Origin: Primula veris
Lineage: Eukaryota; Streptophyta; Magnoliopsida; Ericales; Primulaceae
Assembly: GCA_963682055.1 (NCBI GenBank)
Contig: OY821740.1
Location: forward strand, 42,862,795-42,926,794
Length of the DNA: 64,000 nucleotides
Direction of reading: 5' to 3'
In this document: positions 10,084 through 20,579 of the stretch, piece by piece
Layout: the number at the start of each line of letters is the position of its first letter
Position numbering within the stretch: position 1 is the first letter of the stretch
The notes under the pieces: generated by a model
The model's input: only the letters and a program-made list of their open reading frames with translations
Told to the model about the DNA's origin: nothing
Databases searched by the model: none
Made by a program: the position numbers and the translations under genes

Positions 10084-10989
10084 ATGGATTTCCACACAGT
10101 AAAATCGGAGAAGGCGAAGGCCAATGCTCGTTACAACCGCTTAAAAAACATTGTAAAAATTTGGCGATTTTTTGAAGGAATAGTAGCGGTTTTCGTCCTC
10201 TCATTCGCAGGAGATACGTTGGCATACGTATGTAAGTACGCGTATAGCCCCCTCGCCACCTTCCTCATCTTCAACTCCATTATAGCATTATTGCTCCTTC
10301 TTTCCAGCCTAAACCGTGCCGAGGAGGAGAATGACGTCATCAAGATGGTCGTGTTCGAAGAGTCGGATTTCGTGATCCCTACTTTTTCACGGTGTTTTGC
10401 GGAGGATGACATGAAGATGGTGATTTTCTCCGAAACCGAGAAGAAAAATGAATTTTCGCCGAAAAATGGTTTTTTACCGTCCAAGAATGAATTTTTATCA
10501 GTGAAAAATGACTTTTTGCCGTTGAAGAATGACTTTTTACTGGCGAAAAATGATTTTTTATTGTCCAAGAATGAATTTTTACCGGGAAAAAAAGACTTTT
10601 TACTTGCGAGTAATGATTTTTTTCCGACGAAAAGTGATTCGAAAAATGATTTGTTATCGGCTAGGGTTCCGGCTTGTGGGGCGGAGGAGGAGAGGGAGAA
10701 GAAGATCGTGGTGGTGGAGAGAGACAAGGGAGAGAAGGCGGTTATGGTAGCGATCGAAGAGGCAAAGAAACAGATACGGAGGTTCGAGAGGAGGCAGTTG
10801 GAAATCTTGAAACGAGACTTGACGTCACGTCATCACTTTCGGAGGTCTGAGACGGAGAAGGCGATTTCGGTTGTGAGTAATGTCGATACGTTAAGTAGTG
10901 AGGATTTTCAGAGGACTATTGAGGAGTTTATTGCTAAGCAACAGAAGTTTCTTTTGGATCAGAAAAGGGCAGAGAAGCAACTTGAATGA
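10084..10989 (+). CDS. Two-TM DUF4408/DUF761-like protein with heptapeptide repeats
   Basis: A 301-residue single-exon frame. The N-terminus (MDFHTVKSEKAKANARYNRL) is basic. Two hydrophobic segments follow, at about 28-50 and 57-76. The middle (about 120-192) is roughly ten tandem copies of a 7-residue unit of the form K-N-[DE]-F-L-x-x. The C-terminus is charged and ends in DFQRTIEEFIAKQQKFLLDQ (about 276-296), which resembles the C-terminal motif of plant DUF761 proteins; the TM pair resembles DUF4408. Function is unknown; a membrane-anchored protein is the inference. A TATA box about 30 bp before the ATG implies a very short leader, or a transcription start that differs from the prediction. 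No ortholog is named because the repeat region makes the protein unusual. Confidence 0.8.
   Translation: MDFHTVKSEKAKANARYNRLKNIVKIWRFFEGIVAVFVLSFAGDTLAYVCKYAYSPLATFLIFNSIIALLLLLSSLNRAEEENDVIKMVVFEESDFVIPTFSRCFAEDDMKMVIFSETEKKNEFSPKNGFLPSKNEFLSVKNDFLPLKNDFLLAKNDFLLSKNEFLPGKKDFLLASNDFFPTKSDSKNDLLSARVPACGAEEEREKKIVVVERDKGEKAVMVAIEEAKKQIRRFERRQLEILKRDLTSRHHFRRSETEKAISVVSNVDTLSSEDFQRTIEEFIAKQQKFLLDQKRAEKQLE
10441..10660 (+). repeat. 21-bp coding minisatellite (KN[DE]FLxx repeat)
   Basis: About ten degenerate 21-bp units of the type AAAAATGACTTTTTACTG, in frame with the surrounding gene. Units differ by substitutions and rare conservative changes (KNEF, KNDF, KKDF, SNDF). Length is kept as a multiple of three. 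Confidence 0.93.
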
Positions 10990-11760
10990 AGTCAAATTTT
11001 TTGAGATTTTTGCTTCTGTTTTTAGTTTGCTATGTTAGTTTTATGTGTATAGACAAGTATCCAAGTTTATTACCACGTCTGGGGATTACTTGAGTAGAGT
11101 TGGGTAAGATATTTTTAATATGATTAGTATTGTGATTTTCCTAGTAATTTTGTGCATTTGTGTTGCTTTAAAAAAAATGTATATATATACTCTTATTATT
11201 ATATTAAATGATCACAACAAAAAATACAAGTATTACTTATTGAGATCATTAGGTACATCAAAATATTATATAATTTATAAACATAGTCTTTGATTGGTTG
11301 TGGGATTAATTATCCCAGTATTAGTATCCCGGTAGGATTATGGATGAGATTTCAAAAAAAGACCGAAAAAGTAATCCATTCAAGATTACACTATTCTTAC
11401 TACCCGCGGTATTGGAGACTTAACATCATTAAATGTTTGGACTGAACATTGCCGGAGATAACTCCCATTGCCTAACATTATTTATTCGGTCCATCAAACT
11501 CATAGTACAATTCGGAGTTTCAAATGATACAATCAAGGCGATGGTGACAAATGAGTCGCGTCCTAGTTTGATTGTTACAATAAGCTAGATTGACTGCTAG
11601 TGTTTCATTAAAAAATCAAAACATTATAAACCAAAATAAAAGTAACATAGAACTATGAGTACTATTGAAATAATTCACCCTAATCTAGGAGGTGACATTT
11701 GTCCTACTTTGTCTCTATGAGAAATTAAATATTACAAAAACAGTAAACCCTTAAATTTAC
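10990..11760. other. Intergenic, no gene seen
   Basis: AT-rich sequence without a supported gene. It should contain the 3' UTR of the DUF4408-like gene and the promoter of the RING gene. Confidence 0.5.
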
Positions 11761-11829
11761 TCACATTGCGGTCGTCTCTAAAGTCACCGTCTCTCTCCCT
11801 CTCTAAAACCAGTTGATTTGCTCTAAATT

Positions 11830-11853
11830 CAAACCCAAACCCAAACCCAAACC
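11830..11853 (+). promoter_or_regulatory. (AAACCC)4 telo-box-like motif in the RING gene leader
   Basis: Four AAACCC units follow a CT-rich run in the presumed 5' UTR. Telo-box-like motifs are common near transcription starts of plant housekeeping genes; function here is inferred only from position. Confidence 0.45.
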
Positions 11854-12272
11854 CATGTTTATTATACTTTAATTTTAATTTAGCTGATTTGGACGAAGAC
11901 CCATAAATTCATTTCCTCAAAAATCGAATCTTTATCGAGTAAGAATCTCAAAATCAATTTATCTCTATTTATTGTTTATATGTATGTGTATGTGTATTCT
12001 GACTGCAGGTTACGTTAATTGTGTAAATAATAGGGAAATGAATCATGGGTTCTGGGTCTTCGTCGTTTCGATTTGTTTAATTGAGGAATTTCATTCAATT
12101 GACCTAAAAAGAAGGTGTCTTTAATTGGTTTAAATTGAGTGGTTAGGGTTTATGTACTTTGGGGTAAATGAATTGCAGAGTTGAATCGAAAAGAAAAGAT
12201 TTGGGTTTGACAATTTTAAGGATAAAATAGGTTTTTAAGTTTTTCAGCTGGGGTTTAATTTTGGAATTAGTT

Positions 12273-13490
12273 ATGGGGGACGAGACTTCTGATTTGATGA
12301 ATCTGGACTTGAGTTTGGGTCCGATTCCAGAACCGGGGGATGATTTATCCAACGGACGGTTGAGCTTAGAGGAGTATTTTTCTGGTGTTAATCGGATTAG
12401 AGGACGTTTAGGGCAAAGGGAAATTCACTTTCCTTGGCAATTTAATGGTACTGATCGGATCAGAAGAACAAGAAGATCAGAAAACCTAATTCAGTTTCAA
12501 GATATTGTAACGCGATTGGAGCGTAGACGGTCCTTTTGGAATCGGGCCAGGAATCTCCCAGAAATTGCTAGAGCTAATGACTCGGAATTGATGAATGTTC
12601 CCCTTATTGCTAGAAATGATTCCCGAGAGTTAGTGAGTAATCCCCTTGCTGACCCTAGTAGCAACTTTATGTCCGGAGAAGCTAGCGTAACCCCTGCAGA
12701 GAGAGATATCGAACTCATGAAAGTAGCTGAGAAAAATAATGAGATAACTGTTGAGGACGAAAAATTAAAGGAAAAGGGGAATGAGCAAAAGGGTGAAGAT
12801 ATTGATACGGGTACCTTTTTTGATTGTAATATATGTTTTGATCTGGCGAAAGACCCTGTCGTGACTATTTGTGGTCATTTGTTTTGTTGGCCTTGTGTTT
12901 ATCAATGGCTTCATATCCACTCGGTTGCTAACGAGTGCCCCGTGTGTAAAGGTGAAGTAAATATGAAAAATCTTATACCTATATACGGCCGTGGGAACAT
13001 TCCTTGTCTCCCTGAGCTTGATCCATTAGGTGTCAAGATCCCTGTTCGTCCACATGCTCCCAGGGTTGAAGGCGTGAGACAATCTATACGTAGGGGCTCG
13101 CTCTCTTTCTCTATGGACGAGCTAGTGAGACGTTTAAGTGAGAGAAGAGTTGGTGCATGGAGGGACCTTGTGCCTGCTGGGGCTGACGAGCCGTTGTCTG
13201 GAGACACTTCTAGCGAGAGAATGGCTTCTAGAGAGCGAATGATTTCGTATTTTTTGGGAAGGGAGGGTAGAGAGGAGCTGCCTCCACCTTTGGATGATAG
13301 AGATTCAGTGTCGAGCATAGCTGCGATTATACAGTCGGAGAGCCAGACTATAGATACAGTGCTTGAGATTGACTCAAATGTCTCCCTCTCTACATCGACT
13401 TCAAGAAGGAGGAACGCGAATGAAACCTCTAGGGCTTCGGATGTGGACAGTGGAGATTCAAGAGCTCGTCGGAGGAGGAGAATTAACTAA
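12273..13490 (+). CDS. RING-type E3 ubiquitin ligase, MUSE1/MUSE2 (RMA-like) type
   Basis: A 405-residue frame starting at the ATG of MGDETSDLMNLDLSLGPIPE. A TTG four codons upstream is not used. A C3HC4 RING finger lies at about 185-228 (CNIC..., CGHLFCWPC, CPVC), followed by the PIYGRGN motif typical of RMA/RNF5 proteins. The N-terminal LDLSLGP stretch, the length and the missing C-terminal TM anchor match the longer cytosolic MUSE1/MUSE2 group, which in Arabidopsis promotes turnover of immune-receptor partners. The C-terminus is Ser-rich and ends in an Arg cluster (RARRRRRIN), a possible nuclear signal. A 5' UTR intron is likely, with donor GTAAGA at 11939 and acceptor TTTTTCAG at 12247. 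The RING assignment is secure; the subgroup is inferred. Confidence 0.88.
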   Translation: MGDETSDLMNLDLSLGPIPEPGDDLSNGRLSLEEYFSGVNRIRGRLGQREIHFPWQFNGTDRIRRTRRSENLIQFQDIVTRLERRRSFWNRARNLPEIARANDSELMNVPLIARNDSRELVSNPLADPSSNFMSGEASVTPAERDIELMKVAEKNNEITVEDEKLKEKGNEQKGEDIDTGTFFDCNICFDLAKDPVVTICGHLFCWPCVYQWLHIHSVANECPVCKGEVNMKNLIPIYGRGNIPCLPELDPLGVKIPVRPHAPRVEGVRQSIRRGSLSFSMDELVRRLSERRVGAWRDLVPAGADEPLSGDTSSERMASRERMISYFLGREGREELPPPLDDRDSVSSIAAIIQSESQTIDTVLEIDSNVSLSTSTSRRRNANETSRASDVDSGDSRARRRRRIN

Positions 13491-14967
13491 AAATCGAATC
13501 CCCGAAGAAAATAAGACCTGTGTTTGTAAGGTCCCTTCATGTTTTTGTGTTGTTTGTTGTATTATTCACCTTTGGTTGTAATGTGCTGGTTTTAGCCGAA
13601 AACATTATGCAGTAATATATGCAGTTGCGAACCATTGTATCTAAGCTTTGAAATCTAGCTCTGGACTACCCTTAATTGTTCCCTTGTTTGCTGTTTACTT
13701 ATGCTTATTTGAGTGAGATATATAAGGCTTGTCGCTTTGCTTAATTTGATCTAAGTTTCTTTTTTATCTTACTTGTAAGTTAGAAGATGTGATGTATCAC
13801 GTAGCTAGTTCACCATATTAAAATTGACCATTAGTTCCATCTTTTAAGCTAAATGTGCTCCTTTTTCTCGGACAACTAATTTTCTTAGAAACTCCAGCCA
13901 AACATCCACCATAATACTTTGATCATTTGAACTGTTTAAAGTTCACATGAGAGGTATAGTGAGATTGAAATAGCGAAGCTAGCTAATGAGATGTTGGATG
14001 TAAATTTCTATTCATAATCGGTTCAAAATATTGGTAGTCTGACATCTTCATCCCTGATTGCTATTCTAACTTATTTTAAATTTGAACCTTACACACTTGG
14101 AAGTACAGGGGAGGGTTTTATACTAGTTCTCAAGGCCTTTAAAATGTTCTGCGAGTCATTTTGAACTCGTTGCCTCTTTGGCTCGCTTTTGAGTTTTATG
14201 CTACATTCTGTTACGGGAGGATAAAGATAATTGGGTTTGGGTACACCGTACGTGTTTAAGACTTGAATAGAAACTTAGTCATGAGCCTAATAATCCTTGC
14301 AGCTAAGTGGTTGGGTGATTGAACACAATGAAGATTTTCATCACGCACCAACTTATTTACTTAAATATATTACCATGTTACCGAAATCTATTAACCCTTG
14401 AATTATTATGTATTATCTACCGTCTGGTAAAATTATGTCCAAACATAGAAAGTCCACAATACAAATTGGTAAAACAATGTTCATGCACATAAGTATATTC
14501 TCAAACCTTGTCCAAAAAGAAAATGACATAAAAGTAAAAGTTCAGCTTCAAAAGCATTTCGCCAAATTCAATTGCATGTCATATTGATAATCTTGACCGC
14601 CTTGGCTGGCTTGTTTAAAGTGTACAAATAATTTCATAAATTAACGCGTAAACATTAAATACAGTTGTTGCAATGGAAACAAATCATATGAATATGACTT
14701 CCTGTCATTATCAACAATAACAAGAGAACATACACTGTAAAGCCTCTAAAGGTAGTAGTAACATGGTGGGAAAATCCCCCCTAATTTCCATTCTTTAAGC
14801 AATATACATATTGAAGTATATGTACATCTCAGCACACTTCTTTTTCTCTCTCATAATATATAATGTAAAGGATCTCATGGTATATAAGTTCTTTCTATAC
14901 TTCGAAAATGACAAAAAAGAGGAAAAAATAATATAATTTATACTTTATTAATAAACATTTTGTTTGT
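13491..14967. other. Intergenic, convergent 3' ends
   Basis: The 3' UTR of the RING gene (+) and of the TBL gene (-) face each other here. No further gene is seen. Confidence 0.55.
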
Positions 14968-17900
14968 CTATGGACTTTGCCATTGTTGCCAACTTTGGGT
15001 TTTTATCAAAAGCTCCGCATAGAGGAGTTCGTTCCAAGCATCAGGAACGCCAGGTAAGCACCAGTGGCTGCAGTCCTGGAAACTTAGCGGCGATTGTAAT
15101 TCCTGTTTAGTATAAATTTGTTTCCGATAAATAGAAGGGTGGCCATCTTTTCTGTAGTCGGTTAGTCTCGTGATGTTTAAATACGACACTTCGTTCTTCA
15201 TATTTTTCAAGACTTTCTCCAGCACCGTCATTTTGGGTGGATAGTGGGATAGATAGGTTGAGTTTTTTATAGGTTCAGCCTCATGGTCGCATTGCCCACC
15301 AGAGTTCCATTGTCCACCACTGTAGGAAAAAGAAACATAAGAAAACTGTTGTTAAGAACTTTTAACATTTATTTTGCACATGATCTTTTAGCAAGAACCA
15401 GAAATCTGATTGCAAACCCTGGTTTTGGCACATAATCAAGAAAAATATCAACATTCGTGAATTAGATGAAAGATGTCCTAAATTTAAGAATAAATGAAGA
15501 TGCAAACATGTAGTAATGTAAAACAAACACTGCTGCCATATCCCAAATATAGTGCCTAACCTATCAAAAACAATATACTCTACTTATTAATCAGCACAGA
15601 GTTGGTGATGCGGATGAGCTTGAGGCGAAGTTTGAAAAACAGCTTCACGAGAATGGGAATAACTTTTGACTCGAGAGTCAGTTTGGGGCCCGTAAACTAC
15701 TCTCACCAAGATAATCTACAAGCTTCGAAAACGGCACTGGAAGTGTGGCTGTTTAATGGGAAAATAACGCTTTTCAGGGGTCAACTCAGAGTTTCCATAA
15801 TTCAATCATTTCCTTTTCAGTTTTAGAGCCTGACTCCTTTTCGAAGTTTTTCCGTTTTGTTCTGTTCCTTTTGGACGTTTGTTTCCTTTGTGTTTTATGA
15901 TTTCCTGTTTAGTCTCTTTCTTATTTGGGTTCGACAAGTCTTAGGATTCCTATAAATAGGCTATGCACTTTTTAGTATTAATGAAACCAAAAAAAGTTTT
16001 GCTCGTTGGCAAATCTTATTGCATCCGTTGGTAATGGTGACATTACAATGACTGAAGTATAAAGTTAAAAAGATCAATGTTTTGTTCTATTGGTCTCCCG
16101 ATGAATGCAAGAAAACAAAGATTTAAGTCTACAACCACAAACCAATTGGAAAATCAATGTGATCCGCAATGTCTACTATAACCACAATTCCAGTCAATAA
16201 GAATTGTGATTACGTGATCTGAAATTGAGTGAGATAGCAAGGGAACTTCATAACACAAATAGACATTGCACTAATCGAAATAATCAACCCTCTTTGATAA
16301 TTATTAAATAGTTATGATAGGCATGCAAAAAATATACCTGAAATGGGAAGCTGAATAGCCTCTAAAGAAAACCAGTGATTTCTTAGGATTCACATTTTGA
16401 TCGATCCATTTTCCCCATGTCGTCAATGCTTTTCGAAAAGCTTCGAGAACATTCAAATCATGGTATATATGGCTCCCTTCCTGATAGTAGTCTTTCCTGA
16501 ATAAATGAATAAAATTAAATGATATTTTCATGTTACTCATTTCAACCCAATGACCTAACAAAATTGACTAGTTTATGAAAGACTTTGACTAAATCCATTT
16601 ACCCTTTTGCAGTCTTTTCATGAGTCCACCAATGCCCAGTATTGAAAACTATGAAATCTGCGGTTTTATACTGATCAGAGGATCTGCCCACTAAATCCAG
16701 CCGAAGTGTCTCTTTCTTTGATCCACTTCTATCAGCAACTTCCCATTCTTGAACTAAAAATGGAGACACAAAGAACTCCACTGTGCACCCATAGTCCTAC
16801 ATATCCGGATAAAAAGAAACTTAGGCGAAACTTCCCAAAAATTCTTCAATCAAAATTATTTTTTGTTTTCAATTAAAAAAATTAAAGCAGGTGAAAACAT
16901 CTTTACTATATCTAGTATCCAGACATGTTTCTCATTAATTTTTAAAAAAATTATTTTTAAAAGGAAATGGTTAATGAACTTACTTTGAATACAAAAGAAT
17001 AAGATGGCTCAGTTCTAAAATGGTGCCTCCCTGATGCTTCGTAAACCTTGCTTTTATCTTTTGCAGAGTTTCTCAAAATGCAAACAAGAGATTCCCACAT
17101 ATTCCGATTCAATGAATCACCAACAAATACAAGTCTTTTCCCCCTTAACATTTCCAACATATGCGTACCATTTAACCTGTACCACAATAATTTTTATCGA
17201 TAACACATAAAATAAGGGTTATCTTTAACATGCACGAAATTTCTGAGCTCATACAGCGTAATTTTGGTAGTATTGACAGATATAACACTGCCTTGAGGGT
17301 CTAGATTCATCATTGGTATGACTTTCCTTCCAAAATAGGACAAAAGTTTCCTTTGTTTTAAAACCTTAGAACCATTAGTGTTACAATTGGATGTATATGG
17401 ACCAATAAGAATTAAATTTGAAACTATGGGGCCAATTATTGTTGTTATTATCTCTTAAAGTGTATACCCTGCTAGAAATAAGGCTTCTTTTAACAACATT
17501 GGGAATAAAGCATTATAATTTATAAACAATGTTTCAACTTTCAATCATCTGTTTTACGAAAACGAATATCAAACTGTATGTAATGAACGGGAAATTCCCT
17601 CGGACAAGGAAAATGTAACGGTGTCCTGAGAAATAATCAACTGCTAAAAGATTCTCCAAAACAATACATGTCAAATATTTTCAGCTAAACAGTCAATAAC
17701 ACTTACTAGTATCAGATATCAGTGTTTAAAATTGGGAAAAATATATTCACACGACTTTGTCACTTGCACACTCACTTACCTGTATTGCACACTCACATGT
17801 ATAATAATATATTTGTATTAAAAAATACATTTTTATTCATCCAAATATACATGCATGGAGTGTGTGGGTTATATATATATATATATATTAGTAATGCTAG

Positions 17901-20579
17901 ATTTAATAATTTTTCTTATTTTTAATTAATATTTAAATTTAGAATATGCTCAACTGGGGTTCTAGTTCTACTATATTTTTATTTGGGTTTTTAGTAGTTT
18001 GAGTTTTTATTATGTTGAATATTTATATTTTGGTTTATCAAATTATATATTATATTTTATGTATATTTAGAGGGATAAATATGATTTTCATTAACTAATT
18101 AAATAAATATAAAGGAAGCAATTAAAAATAACCAAAATGGGCCAAAAGAAGAACAGTTCAGATTTTCAGCTTAATAACGGTCTCAGTCAAAAAGGTCTAA
18201 GAAAAGCAGTAAAGTACGGAAACTTGTACTAAAGTTTCATTTCCAGAACTAACAAATGTATGTTGTAAGGTTCACCAATTTCAATACCTAGAACAACACT
18301 TTTCATAGTATTAGTTTTCACTTGAATAAATTTTCATGGGCAAAGCAAACTACTAATATTCCTCGTAAGAAATACTACCACTTTGTGATAACACAGAGGA
18401 AAACTTCCAAATTACTAAAAAAAACAGATAAAAAATTACAGAAAAATGGTGTAATAGAATAAATAAATTTGGACATTAGTTTAAAAAGTAGCAATAAGGC
18501 AACAAAGGTTCGTGTTATTTTTTCTTTTAAAAAAGAAACATAATTAGTTAGTATAAACAACTCCAAACAATTTATTTCCATATTAAAACTACAGATAAGA
18601 ACAACTAGACAGATTTTAAGACTAAAAAAACCCAGTGATGATCAGTCATTAATAAACCTTAATAGAATGTAGAAACAATATACAATACCAACTAGGCAAC
18701 TAGTAGTACAAATTAGCAATAGATAAGAACTATGTTTATGCAACTACTACAATGCCTAGAGAGTCTATACCAACAACTTGTGTACTTAAGTTTAGTAAAT
18801 TCTCAAGGGTGAAAACCAACAGGCAAAATGTTTCTGAAATTACCTCCAATATGGGAACATAATAAATTCAGTCTATAAAAAAATTACCAAATATTCCGAT
18901 CAAAATCAGGAAAGCCTAGGTAATACTTACATACTCGTAATAGTAAGAACTAAGAAGTGGAGTAAACAAAAAAACAAGAGGAAGGGCTAAATAAGTATAA
19001 CCTATACTTTAAGAGAGAAAAAAAAAACACAAAGATCAGAATAAAAATTGCAAAGATTTAGCATATAAAAATAAATTTATCAAAGTTATGAATCTTCTCT
19101 AATAACAACTTTTCAGATCGAATTTAAACAAGGTACTAAGGATAGCTTATAGATATCGTAGCACTCGTTAATTTATACCCAAAAAATTTACATATAACTA
19201 CACAAAAAATTAGCACTAACTTATTCATGTAATTTTGACTTGATGCACACATTTAAAGTGCACTCGAATTTTTATTCCCATCATTATTCTGATTCATAAT
19301 AATTAAGACAAAATTTGATTTTCAATTACCGACACTACAACAACATACCATTATTCAAAACATAAAAACCAACACAATGTCACACTAAATTTGTTAAATA
19401 CTACTATAGATAGCACAAAATATAGTTTAAAAAAAGGAAAAGTTAATGCTTAATATATACTTTCAGAGTTAATTAATCAAAAACTTCAATTTGTGATTCT
19501 TGTTTAAGAATATACATATCAATGTAACACCATCAAAGTTAAAAGCAAAGATTAAAAATACACAACAATACAGATTTTAAACATGCGCTTTTTTATAATT
19601 AAGTCACAAAATATGTAATTAAACGATCGTTTTTCCAAAAAAAAAAAAAGAAATTACTCCTAAAAAAATAAAAGTACCTTGGAATAGAACAACCCTTGGG
19701 TTTCCATTTAAATTTATAAAAGCCATTATCAGGCCTCCCATTAAGAAAACAATTGAACTGCTCATCGATTAAGGGACACGAACCAGGTTTATAAAGCGGG
19801 TACGAATCATCCTTAACCCATTCCCCGTCAAATAAATCGCAACTCATCACTTTCTTCACTAATTCCTCAGTCCTCTGTTTCGCCGACACCTTTAAATCAC
19901 TCTCATTGCTCTGTTTTTTCAACTTAGACGAAATAACATTCGAAATTACACTTGTACCCTTTTGAGTATTCTTCTCCCCTGTTTTATTATCAGTCGAATT
20001 CTTCACATTTGACGGTGTTTTCGTATCATTCAATAATTTAGGCGAATTGGGTGCTTTAATTATGCTCTGATTTTGCTTAATTGGAGAAATGGGTGGTACA
20101 ATTATACTCTGATTTTGCTTAATTGGGGAAATAGGTGTTTCAATTATACTCTGATTTTGCTTAGTTGGGGAACTAATTGGGGTCTTAACTGTACTCTGGT
20201 TATTTTTAATTTCTCCATTTTGATGATCAAAAACTCTGTTCTGGGTAATATTTTTACTAGAATTGGGCGGTGAAGTTGAATTACTGGGGGTAGTTTGGGA
20301 AGAATTGGGGAAAAAATAGGAATAAACAGAGGAGAAGTGAGATCCATAAGAATTTTGTGAAAAAACTGAAGAATTATTATTTATAGAAGAAAGAGAGAAA
20401 ATATTTGAACTGTTGAATGAAGAAGGTGAAAAAGTTAAGAACACTGTGAATAAGACCAAAGCTAACATACACCCATAAGCAAATTGCAGAGTTTTTTGTG
20501 ATTTTGTAAATGAAAAAAGGGTTTTTATTTCTGTGATCAAACCGCTTTGAAACGACGATTTCTTAACCACTTCCGGCAT
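14968..20579 (-). CDS. TRICHOME BIREFRINGENCE(-LIKE) polysaccharide O-acetyltransferase-family protein
   Basis: Five exons: 19678-20579, 16984-17176, 16603-16796, 16338-16496, 14968-15319. All junctions are GT-AG with matching phases, giving 599 residues. The protein is a type II Golgi membrane protein: a TM segment at about 33-51, a Ser/Asn/Pro-rich stalk, a PMR5N Cys-rich domain ([20 protein letters not shown]...) and the PC-esterase/TBL domain. The catalytic GDS is at 320-322 ([15 protein letters not shown]) and the DXXH motif at 565-568 ([12 protein letters not shown]). The [16 protein letters not shown] and HPSIYRKQ stretches place it in the TBR/TBL1 clade, linked in Arabidopsis to wall ester content and trichome cellulose. 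The start at 20579 (MPEVVKK) is preferred over 20735, because the extra leader is only translated GA microsatellite. Intron 1 is 2.5 kb and intron 4 carries a retroelement remnant. Confidence 0.92.
15590..16030 (+). mobile_element. Probable LTR/retroelement remnant in TBL intron 4
   Basis: This intron segment has a short frame ending at a stop near 15668, then a GC-richer block, a TATAAATAGG promoter-like motif near 15951 and an AATGAAA signal about 30 bp later, as in the U3-R part of an LTR. No second LTR, RT sequence or clear TG...CA ends were found, so a solo or truncated LTR is only the best guess. Confidence 0.35.
20059..20187 (-). repeat. 42-bp tandem repeat in the TBL stalk region
   Basis: Three copies of a 14-residue unit of the type [14 protein letters not shown] lie in the luminal stalk between TM and PMR5N domains (about residues 130-172). 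The copies are in frame, so only linker length changes. Confidence 0.85.

Noticed and set aside
10131..10727. 198-codon minus-strand frame over the DUF4408-like gene
   Set aside because: It is the mirror of the 21-bp repeat; no domain, and the plus-strand frame has TM segments and a family-like C-terminus.
12911..13318. 135-codon minus-strand frame over the RING gene
   Set aside because: Antisense shadow of an obviously coding exon with a conserved RING domain.
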